Of a stretch of 5,251 nt of DNA, positions 1 to 5,143 are shown in pieces (the stretch's first letter is position 1; each line of letters opens with the position of its first letter). The notes beneath the pieces were generated by a model. That model was not told the origin of the DNA. It did not search any database and was given only the letters and a program-made list of their open reading frames with translations. Source of the stretch: Treponema sp. (GTDB taxonomy: Bacteria > Spirochaetota > Spirochaetia > Treponematales > Breznakiellaceae); the NCBI GenBank assembly GCA_031257595.1, contig JAIROH010000229.1:1-5251 (forward strand), given 5' to 3'. The position numbers were made by a program, and so were the translations under genes.

Positions 1-2
1 CG

Positions 3-131
3 TACCATGGAGCTTTAGCCCCTACTATGTCCTGGTACAAAAGACAGGTTGAATCTTGTATCATCATTCATTTAGTATACCACATTTCCCCTGTTTCCAC
101 TATAAAGCCAGATGAGCCAGAAAAATATTAA
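3..131 (+). other. possible C-terminal tail of an upstream gene cut by the window edge
   Basis: One frame is open from the first bases of the window to a TAA at 129-131, giving about 42 residues with no start needed. It begins YHGALAPTMSWYKRQVE. The YHGALAP string recalls the 'YHGVLAP' segment of IS91/IS801-type transposases, but that is a short match from memory, and the remainder does not resemble the usual C-terminus of that family. It could equally be a chance frame or the decayed end of an unrelated gene. The rest of 1-178 holds no convincing gene. A TATAAA at 101-106 could be a -10 element for the acyltransferase downstream, but no good -35 sits at the right distance. Confidence 0.2.
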
Positions 132-164
132 GAAAAACAAGGAAATATTTTCCTTCTTGTATTC

Positions 165-169
165 GGAAG
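165..169 (+). promoter_or_regulatory. ribosome binding site for the acyltransferase GTG start
   Basis: GGAAG lies 9 bases upstream of the GTG at 179-181. It is a modest Shine-Dalgarno match, and it supports GTG as the start because the frame is open back to a TGA at 113-115 and offers no ATG in that stretch. Confidence 0.4.
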
Positions 170-178
170 TATCTTTCG

Positions 179-817
179 GTGGAAATTAAAGGTTTAGAGA
201 ATAAGATTATAATAATAAAAGATGGAAAGGAATATATCAATAACATAAATATGATTCCGGATGGATTTTCAGTTGAAATCAAAGGAGATAGAAATATCAT
301 TAAATTTCATTTACCAATACACGGAAAGAATAATACTATTAAAATTAATAATAAGGGGACAATAGTAGATATTGGCTCAAGTTCATTGTTAAATTCGCTT
401 TGTATTTCATGTTCCGGGGGATTCGAACAAATAATAAGAATAGGCAATAATACAACAATAGAAGGAGGTTTATTTATTAGAGTAACATATAATGCCAAAA
501 TTTTTATAGGGAATGATTGTATGTTCGCACATGATATATTTATACGGGCAACTGACGCTCATTCCATTATTGATAAAGAAACAAAAGAAATAATAAATAA
601 ACCAAAGCATCCCATAGTTATAGGAGACCATTGTTGGATTGGCCAGAGATGTCTTATTGGAAAAAACGCGATAATTCCCGCGAATACAATAATTGGCATG
701 GGATCAATAATAACAAAATCATTTAGCAAGGAAAATACCATAATTGCGGGAAATCCGGCAAGAATAATAAAGGAAAATATAGAGTGGGATAGGAGGGATA
801 TAATAAACATGGAATAA
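179..817 (+). CDS. hexapeptide-repeat (left-handed beta-helix) acyltransferase
   Basis: A 212-residue protein, probably a cytoplasmic O-acetyltransferase of the WcaF/maltose-acetyltransferase-like LbH family, moving an acetyl group from acetyl-CoA to a sugar hydroxyl. Residues about 45-120 carry irregular hexapeptide turns (IGNNTTIEGG, IFIGNDCMFAHD). TDAHS places the likely catalytic histidine at His128. A loop insertion (131-146) is followed by tight coils with IGDHCWIGQ and the end signature AGNPAR (190-195), which is typical of the family. There is no signal peptide or membrane segment. The start is GTG with a moderate ribosome site. Codons are strikingly AT-rich (AAT, ATA and AAA dominate), unlike every other gene here, suggesting horizontal transfer, as is common for surface-polysaccharide genes. 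The N-terminal 40 residues are not family-typical. The acceptor cannot be told from sequence. The fold is secure; the substrate is unknown. Confidence 0.88.
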   Translation: MEIKGLENKIIIIKDGKEYINNINMIPDGFSVEIKGDRNIIKFHLPIHGKNNTIKINNKGTIVDIGSSSLLNSLCISCSGGFEQIIRIGNNTTIEGGLFIRVTYNAKIFIGNDCMFAHDIFIRATDAHSIIDKETKEIINKPKHPIVIGDHCWIGQRCLIGKNAIIPANTIIGMGSIITKSFSKENTIIAGNPARIIKENIEWDRRDIINME

Positions 818-818
818 T

Positions 819-859
819 CAACCGACCCCGCCGCGAAGCGGACGGGGTATGGTTGTTTT
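819..859 (+). terminator. rho-independent terminator of the acyltransferase
   Basis: Two bases past the stop codon's first base pairs begin: CAACC (819-823) pairs with GGTTG (851-855), CCCCG (826-830) with CGGGG (843-847), and CCGC (831-834) with GCGG (838-841). There is a small internal loop, a bulged A842 and a GAA loop. TTTT follows at 856-859. The T-run lies on the plus side, so it best serves the acyltransferase; the minus-strand flank (ATTATT) is a weaker tail for the convergent exonuclease. Confidence 0.75.
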
Positions 860-955
860 AGTAAGGTATTCAGGGCACATACCTTTTGTTACAGGCGGGG
901 CGGAGCCGCATTGGAACAGGCCGCCGAGCCCATCAAAACCTTGTTCTTTGCCATT
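821..955 (-). other. in-frame open extension after the exonuclease stop; possible repeat element or relic
   Basis: After the TGA of the minus-strand exonuclease (956-958) the same frame stays open for 45 codons until another TGA at 818-820, directly abutting the stop codon of the convergent acyltransferase. The extension reads like protein in places (GFDGLGGLFQCG near its start, TKGMCPEYLTKTT in the middle). Its end is encoded by the terminator hairpin. It has no ATG near its beginning in this frame. A separate 21-codon ATG frame (889-954, minus) begins one base after the exonuclease stop, but lacks a well-spaced ribosome site. I read the block as intergenic and possibly a dispersed repeat, not as an established gene. 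Confidence 0.3.
863..885. repeat. perfect 7-bp inverted repeat in the convergent intergenic region
   Basis: AAGGTAT (863-869) and ATACCTT (879-885) are exact inverted copies around a 9-base loop. The plus strand continues with TTG, so this could act as a second, weaker terminator for plus-strand transcription, or as part of a repeat element filling 818-955. The AT-rich stem makes it a modest hairpin. Confidence 0.4.
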
Positions 956-1516
956 TCAAACAATAATACTCCTAATATCCATCCCGGCGGTACTGAGGAG
1001 TTCTTCCAGGTTTCCCGCCCCGTGTTTTTTCGCCGCTTTACAGACTACGGTTCCACATGTCTCGGCGTCCGCCAGGGCATTGTGGGCATCGTAGATAATA
1101 CCGAAATGTTCACCCAGGCTGGTGAGGGCATGGGATCCCAATTCCGGCCACGTGGCGCGGGCCAATCTAAGGGTACAAAAATATCCAAGTAACGGTACGG
1201 GTAATCCATACCACTCAAGGGCCGCCCTGAGTACACCCATGTCAAAAACCGCGTTATGGGCCGCCAGAGGCAATCCGCCGATGAAAGGCAGGATTCCGCT
1301 TTCCCAGACCTCCGCGAAGTTTGGCGCATCCCGTACATCTTCAACGGTAAGCCCGTGAATGTCGGTAAAATCGGGACGGATGTACAGCGCAGGCGGACGT
1401 ATCAGAGAGTAAAAAGTATCCACCGCTTTTCCGTTCAAAAATTTTACCATCCCCACCGAACAGGCGCTTTCCCGTGAGTATTTGGCGGTTTCAAAATCAA
1501 TGGCAATAAAATTCAT
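956..1516 (-). CDS. DEDDh 3'-5' exonuclease, DNA polymerase III epsilon-like
   Basis: A 186-residue RNase T/DnaQ-fold exonuclease that removes nucleotides from 3' ends using two metal ions. All five family residues are visible: Asp7 and Glu9 in FIAIDFET (ExoI), Asp92 in HNAVFD (ExoII), and His145 and Asp150 in HNALADAET (ExoIII), which makes it the DEDDh subtype. It is a stand-alone domain with no BRCT, helicase or polymerase part, so it may act in repair or RNA/DNA trimming and need not be the replicative proofreader; the epsilon name reflects fold only. The ATG start has AGGA and GGATT sequences 4 to 9 bases upstream. It is the last gene of the minus-strand group, 129 bases after the glycosyltransferase, with inverted repeats between, so it may be transcribed separately. 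The C-terminal tail (from about 165) is variable in such proteins. Confidence 0.9.
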   Translation of the reverse strand: MNFIAIDFETAKYSRESACSVGMVKFLNGKAVDTFYSLIRPPALYIRPDFTDIHGLTVEDVRDAPNFAEVWESGILPFIGGLPLAAHNAVFDMGVLRAALEWYGLPVPLLGYFCTLRLARATWPELGSHALTSLGEHFGIIYDAHNALADAETCGTVVCKAAKKHGAGNLEELLSTAGMDIRSIIV

Positions 1517-1520
1517 GTCG

Positions 1521-1530
1521 TTCCTAATCC
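1521..1530 (-). promoter_or_regulatory. ribosome binding site of the exonuclease
   Basis: The minus strand reads GGATTAGGAA just before the ATG at 1514-1516. The GGATT part has good spacing (9 bases) and the AGGAA part is close (4 bases). Together they support the ATG as the start. Confidence 0.5.
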
Positions 1531-1609
1531 TTTAAACAAATCGGTTTTGCGGGCGGGTAAAACTTACGGTATAAAGTTACGGCCTCGATGCCCCGCCGGC
1601 TTTGTTATC

Positions 1610-1639
1610 GCGCGCCTGTTTCAGGCGCGTACATTGTAC
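1610..1639. repeat. back-to-back inverted repeats downstream of the glycosyltransferase
   Basis: CGCGCCTG (1611-1618) and CAGGCGCG (1622-1629) form a perfect 8-bp stem with a 3-base loop. Its last base is shared with a second palindrome, GTACATTGTAC (1629-1639). The pair lies 7 to 36 bases beyond the minus-strand glycosyltransferase stop codon. There is no T-run on either side, so it is not a classic intrinsic terminator. It may instead protect the 3' end of the peptidase/glycosyltransferase message or mark a processing or pause site before the exonuclease. Confidence 0.6.
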
Positions 1640-1645
1640 CGGAGA

Positions 1646-2617
1646 CTACTTGTAAAACTTCGCTCTGTATTCGGGAATCTCAAGCATCGGCGGGCGTTCC
1701 TCGGGGGGAACCGCCGTGTATATCAGCCTGTGTTCGGTTTCACGGCGTTCAAGGCTGATGTGCCTGAGCCCGGTTTTGGCGGAAATGTTTGCCTTGCCGT
1801 ACTTTTCCAGCCGTGAATAGAACGTGTTGAGTATACCGAAAGCCATCTTGCCCAGGTCGGAGGTACTCTGGTTGCGATGGATCCTCATGTCAAGGTCAAC
1901 CTGGGCCAGAGCTTCTATGCCTTCCATTTCCAGGATGTCCACAAGGTGGCCCAGCTCTACGCCGTAGCCCACCGAAAACGACAACTTTTCCAGAAGCTTC
2001 CGCCGGCCGGCGTATTCCCCGGAAAGGGGCTGAACCAGCGAGGCAAGTCCCGGGTAGAAAAGCGAGAACAGGGGCCGCACGAGGATCTCCGTTACCCGAC
2101 CGCCTCCCGATGGGGCGATTTTTCCCCCGGAACGTATCGGCCGTTCGTAGAACGCCTTGACGTAGGAAACCCCATCGTCTTCCAGAAGCGGTCCGATAAG
2201 GCCGTAGACAAATTTGGGAGAGATGTTGGAAATATCCGCGTCGACCCATACAATGATGTCTCCCTCAAGCGCATAGAGGCTCTTCCACAGATTTTCGCCC
2301 TTTCCCCGGAAGCTTCCGTAGGTCGGGAGTATGGCCTTTGAAACAAAGACCCTGGCGCCGAATCCTTCCGCCACCTTTCTGGTATTGTCCTTTGAGGAAG
2401 AATCGATGATGGCGATTTCGTCAAGCAGCGGATAACGATCTTTAAGTTCGGTACGGATTATCAGAATCTCTTTTCCGATGGTGGCTTCCTCGTTGAGGGT
2501 CGGGAAAGCCAGGGATATTTTAAGGCCTTTTTTTTCTTTAAGCCCGACAAGGGTTTTTATGTCGGAGAATTTGGAATGATGCCAGGTTTTGTTAAGGATA
2601 CGATCTTCTCCGCTCAC
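1646..2617 (-). CDS. gpgS: glucosyl-3-phosphoglycerate synthase (GT81-type glycosyltransferase)
   Basis: About 323 residues, close to actinobacterial GpgS, which transfers glucose from an NDP-glucose to 3-phosphoglycerate, the first step to glucosylglycerate. Numbering from the upstream GTG, the GT-A fold is marked by FPTLNEEATIG (39-49), the phosphate-binding RGKGENLW (105-112), the metal-binding DAD (127-129; mycobacterial GpgS has DSD), GGGRVTE (172-178), QPLSGEYA (197-204), GYGVELG (218-224) and the metal-ligand histidine in RIHRN (His248). The N-terminal TWHHSKF also matches the family. There are no membrane segments. Two adjacent GTG codons could start it; the second overlaps the upstream stop as GTGA and sits 7 bases from GGAGG, so I chose it. 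No glucosyl-3-phosphoglycerate phosphatase is visible here. A mannosyl or other NDP-sugar donor cannot be excluded. Confidence 0.88.
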   Translation of the reverse strand: MSGEDRILNKTWHHSKFSDIKTLVGLKEKKGLKISLAFPTLNEEATIGKEILIIRTELKDRYPLLDEIAIIDSSSKDNTRKVAEGFGARVFVSKAILPTYGSFRGKGENLWKSLYALEGDIIVWVDADISNISPKFVYGLIGPLLEDDGVSYVKAFYERPIRSGGKIAPSGGGRVTEILVRPLFSLFYPGLASLVQPLSGEYAGRRKLLEKLSFSVGYGVELGHLVDILEMEGIEALAQVDLDMRIHRNQSTSDLGKMAFGILNTFYSRLEKYGKANISAKTGLRHISLERRETEHRLIYTAVPPEERPPMLEIPEYRAKFYK

Positions 2618-3864
2618 CACTGTTCCTCCCCGGTTATCAGCTCTATGCAGCGTTCAAGCAGCAGCCTTCCCGTTTCAACAGTGGCTATTTCAACCGTATC
2701 GTGATCCACACCGGCCCGGCCTTCGGCAAGGCCGATGGAAAGGGCGGGGATCCCCATGTTTACCAAAAAAGACGAAGGATCCGCCCCGGAACGTTCCACC
2801 GGTTTTAGCTTTAGACTTTTTGCCGCGTTTCCCAGAATTTTCGCAAGTTTCCCGCAGAGGGCCGGATCGGCGGGAGGGATGCTTGAGAGCACCTGAAGGG
2901 AAGAAGCCAGCCCTTCCGCGTTGTACTTTTCCGTATCGGCCTTGATCTTCTCAAGCGCCCCGTCAAGTTTTTCCCTGTTTGAAGATTCAAGATCCAGTTC
3001 CAGCACTCCTTCCAGCGGAACGCGGTCATAGACCGTTCGGGCCTCAATCCGCCGTATGTTGATGCTGAGATCCCCGTCTTCGCCGTTTTTTTCCAGATAG
3101 CCGGAAGCCATGTTGACCAGAGTCCCTGTAAGGTCCCCCGCGGCATTCGTGGTTTTTTCCTGCGTCTCCGGAACCTTTTCGTGTTTCTTTCGTTCTTCCG
3201 CTTTCTTCCGCTCTTCTTCTGTCTCCCGGTAGAGCTTTATTTCCACCCGGTAACTTCCCTGGGCGGGCGTAAAAATCACCCCGGGAGAGAAACCGCGGAT
3301 CCCCAGGGCGGCGAAGGGCCTGCGCCGCGCTTCGGTAAACGACAAAAAAGCGTCTTTGGACGGATCGTCAAAACCGAAAACAGAAAAAAGAAGAATGATG
3401 TCCCTTTCCCAGAAAGAAAGCCCCGCGTTATGGGATTCCGCGACCGACAGCAGGGCCGCCGGCCCCAGAGCGTCGGCAAGTCCGGCCCCGCTGGCGTACC
3501 GGGTGTCCAGATGGCCAAGGCTGCCGAAACTGTTCCATCGCTCGGAACCAAGGCCGGTAAAAAGAAGCAGCGGCTCGGCGGAACGCCCTCCCCTGCCGTG
3601 GAGGCGGACGATGATATTGCCTTCGCCGTCGATTGTATGGGGTATGGAAAGCGAGTTGAGCCGTTCCGCCACAAAAACCGCCCGCTCTTCTTCCCTTTCC
3701 GTAGGGGAGGGAATTTCTCCCAATAACAGCGCATCGGCCAAAAGCCGGTCCGCCAAAGGGGCGGCCGGCTTTTTCGGCCGATGGAAGAAAAGCTGCATCC
3801 TGCCGGAGAGCGAATTGACGCCCCTGAGAAACGAATTCTTTACCGTTTCAAAAAAATTCATCAT
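2614..3864 (-). CDS. M20-family metallopeptidase-like protein with altered metal-site motifs
   Basis: About 416 residues. Numbers here count from an upstream TTG at 3885; I prefer the ATG seven codons in, as an extended -10 lies upstream and neither start has a strong ribosome site. The M20 layout is clear: helix plus GEIPSPTEREEE (56-67), DGEGNIIVRL (86-95), GAGLADALGPAALL (133-146) with the bridging Asp138, a dimerisation domain (about 211-325), and the end motifs SGADPSSF (366-373), MGIPALSIG and DHDTVE (394-399) with His395. Where the family has HxD, PLLLFTGLGSE (105-115) has Gly-Leu-Gly; an HLD occurs later (125-127). The usual Glu-Glu is FGFDDP (171-175). A charged stretch (219-248) interrupts the dimerisation domain. 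It may be a diverged peptidase/deacylase or a pseudoenzyme. It is coupled to the glycosyltransferase by a 4-base overlap. Substrate unknown. Confidence 0.75.
   Translation of the reverse strand: MMNFFETVKNSFLRGVNSLSGRMQLFFHRPKKPAAPLADRLLADALLLGEIPSPTEREEERAVFVAERLNSLSIPHTIDGEGNIIVRLHGRGGRSAEPLLLFTGLGSERWNSFGSLGHLDTRYASGAGLADALGPAALLSVAESHNAGLSFWERDIILLFSVFGFDDPSKDAFLSFTEARRRPFAALGIRGFSPGVIFTPAQGSYRVEIKLYRETEEERKKAEERKKHEKVPETQEKTTNAAGDLTGTLVNMASGYLEKNGEDGDLSINIRRIEARTVYDRVPLEGVLELDLESSNREKLDGALEKIKADTEKYNAEGLASSLQVLSSIPPADPALCGKLAKILGNAAKSLKLKPVERSGADPSSFLVNMGIPALSIGLAEGRAGVDHDTVEIATVETGRLLLERCIELITGEEQW
2625..2629 (-). promoter_or_regulatory. ribosome binding site of the glycosyltransferase, inside the peptidase gene
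   Basis: Minus-strand GGAGG lies within the final codons of the peptidase-like gene. It is 4 bases from the first GTG (2618-2620) and 7 from the second (2615-2617). The better spacing and the GTGA overlap with the upstream stop favour the second, and suggest translational coupling. Confidence 0.6.
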
Positions 3865-3903
3865 GTCAAGAATAACCCAAAACAACGCCTCTGTCCATTT
3901 TTT

Positions 3904-3912
3904 TGTATATCA
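3904..3912 (-). promoter_or_regulatory. extended -10 promoter for the minus-strand peptidase/glycosyltransferase unit
   Basis: The minus strand reads TGATATACA, an extended -10 (TGn plus TATACA). It would start transcription near 3897, about 33 bases before the ATG at 3862-3864. No good -35 is present, which fits the extended -10 type. Confidence 0.4.
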
Positions 3913-3914
3913 GG

Positions 3915-3920
3915 TACAAT
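3915..3920 (+). promoter_or_regulatory. candidate -10 box for the phosphatase/mutase unit
   Basis: TACAAT differs at one base from the consensus and lies 8 bases ahead of the ribosome site. The -35 region around 3892 (TGTCCA) matches poorly, and the implied leader would be only about a dozen bases, so this is tentative. Confidence 0.3.
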
Positions 3921-3928
3921 TAGCGGGT

Positions 3929-3934
3929 AAGGAG
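3929..3934 (+). promoter_or_regulatory. strong ribosome binding site deciding the phosphatase start
   Basis: AAGGAG lies 5 bases before the ATG at 3940-3942. A GTG two codons upstream (3934-3936) overlaps this site and is therefore rejected as the start. Confidence 0.8.
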
Positions 3935-3939
3935 TGTCC

Positions 3940-5106
3940 ATGAACCGGAAAGCACAGGAACTGGAACGCATCTTTTCACCGCTCCAGATAGGGTATATCA
4001 CTACCTATATCGAGCCTCTCAACGCCTCGTCCAATGTTGAATGGGCGCTGGAACTTATTGCCGACTGGCCCGATTCGGACGTAATCCCCGTAGAGCGTAA
4101 CGGCGCGGTTCTTGGAGTTGTTTCCAGGCCGGAGCTTGAAAAACTCGCGAAATCCGCGTGGAGCCGTTTCTGGCAAAAAGACCTTGATGCCTATCTTATC
4201 CCCGCAAAGGAAATGATAGACGCCACAACCCATATTTCCAAGCTGACCGAAGAGGCCGTCAAAAAATACAGGAGCGATTCGTCCGTATGGTACATCGTAC
4301 AATACCGCCGGAGCTACCTGGGGATCGTCAGTCTCAGGCAAATGATGGAGTACATAAATACCATACACTCCCAGGATCTTGACCGCGCGGGGGAAATTCA
4401 AAATCACCTTCTTAAAAAAACCGTTGTACAGGACAAGCGCTTTAACGCCGTTTTTTTCAATATGATGGCGCACGAAGTAGGAGGAGATTTTTTCAGGATC
4501 TATCAGGCCAGTCAGGACAGATACATGGTCTGCTGTTTTGACGTCGCCGGAAAAAACATCTCCGGCGCCATGACTACGATGGCCTTGGGAGCCTGTTTTT
4601 CGTCATTTGAACTTTTCCGGTACTCAAGCAGTGTCGATAAAATGACCGGGCGGATAAACGATCTTATACGAACCGTCAATCCGCCCGGAGTTTTTGTAAC
4701 CGCCGTATTGTTTTATATTGATTTCGGATCGAAAAACATCCGGATTCACAACTGCGGATTTTCTCCGGTTTTGATTTTTGTACGAACTGATAATAAAATT
4801 AGTTATAAGATGTTAAATCCGAATCTTCCTCCGCTGGGGGTAATCGATAATTTTGATTTTTCCGACAACCAGATCATACCGATTACCAAAAATCTCAGGC
4901 TCTGCGCCTATTCCGACGGCCTGACCGACATGGCGGACATTTACGGCGAACGCTACGGAGAGGAACGAACGACGGCGTTGATAAAAAAAATGCATCCTTT
5001 TCCACAGACAGGGATCCCCGAAACCCTGAAAAAAGAGGTATCCGACTGGATCGGTACGGCGTCCCTGGCGGACGACATAACCCTTGTGGACATACGGTTC
5101 AATTAA
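3940..5106 (+). CDS. CBS-like domain plus SpoIIE/RsbU-type PP2C serine/threonine phosphatase
   Basis: A 388-residue soluble protein. Residues about 15-140 look like a pair of CBS repeats: DVIPVERNGAVLGVVSRPEL (47-66) and VWYIVQYRRSYLGIVSLRQM (116-135), each with the hydrophobic-G-(I/V)-V-S core, possibly binding a nucleotide. A linker helix leads to a PPM phosphatase domain (about 150-388) whose metal-binding aspartates are all seen: Asp183 in EVGGDFF, Asp201 in FDVAGKNISGAM, Asp326 in AYSDGLTD, and Asp378/Asp379 in LADDITLVDIRF. Family members dephosphorylate anti-sigma-factor antagonists or similar partners; no STAS or anti-sigma gene is in the window, so the partner is unknown. It probably shares a transcript with the phosphoglycerate mutase 37 bases downstream. 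It is a protein phosphatase by family, so it is unlikely to be the missing glucosylphosphoglycerate phosphatase. Confidence 0.87.
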   Translation: MNRKAQELERIFSPLQIGYITTYIEPLNASSNVEWALELIADWPDSDVIPVERNGAVLGVVSRPELEKLAKSAWSRFWQKDLDAYLIPAKEMIDATTHISKLTEEAVKKYRSDSSVWYIVQYRRSYLGIVSLRQMMEYINTIHSQDLDRAGEIQNHLLKKTVVQDKRFNAVFFNMMAHEVGGDFFRIYQASQDRYMVCCFDVAGKNISGAMTTMALGACFSSFELFRYSSSVDKMTGRINDLIRTVNPPGVFVTAVLFYIDFGSKNIRIHNCGFSPVLIFVRTDNKISYKMLNPNLPPLGVIDNFDFSDNQIIPITKNLRLCAYSDGLTDMADIYGERYGEERTTALIKKMHPFPQTGIPETLKKEVSDWIGTASLADDITLVDIRFN

Positions 5107-5110
5107 GGAA

Positions 5111-5126
5111 GCGGCGATTCCGCCGC
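5111..5126 (+). repeat. GC hairpin between the phosphatase and phosphoglycerate mutase genes
   Basis: GCGGCG (5111-5116) pairs perfectly with CGCCGC (5121-5126) around an ATTC loop. It starts 4 bases past the phosphatase stop codon and is followed by GGCAGGCAGGAG, not by a T-run. It is therefore more likely an RNA stability or processing element inside a two-gene message than a terminator. Confidence 0.55.
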
Positions 5127-5133
5127 GGCAGGC

Positions 5134-5138
5134 AGGAG
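5134..5138 (+). promoter_or_regulatory. ribosome binding site of the phosphoglycerate mutase
   Basis: AGGAG stands 5 bases ahead of the ATG at 5144-5146, close to ideal spacing, and fixes the start. Confidence 0.75.
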
Positions 5139-5143
5139 TGATC

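Noticed and set aside
889..954. 21-codon minus-strand ATG frame one base after the exonuclease stop
   Set aside because: Very short, with the nearest Shine-Dalgarno-like GGAG about 14 bases away. The other frame of the same block looks more protein-like, so neither is called as a gene.
849..1094. Plus-strand 81-codon frame running from the terminator into the exonuclease region
   Set aside because: It begins inside the terminator hairpin and overlaps the clear exonuclease on the opposite strand. No ribosome site and no family resemblance were seen.
1877..2341. 154-codon plus-strand frame
   Set aside because: It lies wholly antisense to the well-supported glucosyl-3-phosphoglycerate synthase; such long shadows are expected opposite GC-rich codons.
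3864..3869. TTGACA on the minus strand as a -35 box
   Set aside because: It touches the start codon of the M20-like gene and has no -10 at the right distance inside the gene.
3883..3885. TTG as the start of the M20-like gene
   Set aside because: Only an AGAGG two bases away, which is too close, while an ATG lies seven codons in. The choice remains uncertain because that ATG also lacks a strong ribosome site.
3934..3936. GTG as the phosphatase start
   Set aside because: It overlaps the AAGGAG ribosome site; the ATG at 3940 has ideal spacing.
3181..3943. Plus-strand frames of 181 and 195 codons
   Set aside because: Antisense shadows of the M20-like gene; the composition is low-complexity Arg/Pro/Ser and no domain is recognisable.
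5111..5126. Hairpin as an intrinsic terminator of the phosphatase gene
   Set aside because: No T-run follows; the next bases are G-rich and contain the gpmI ribosome site.
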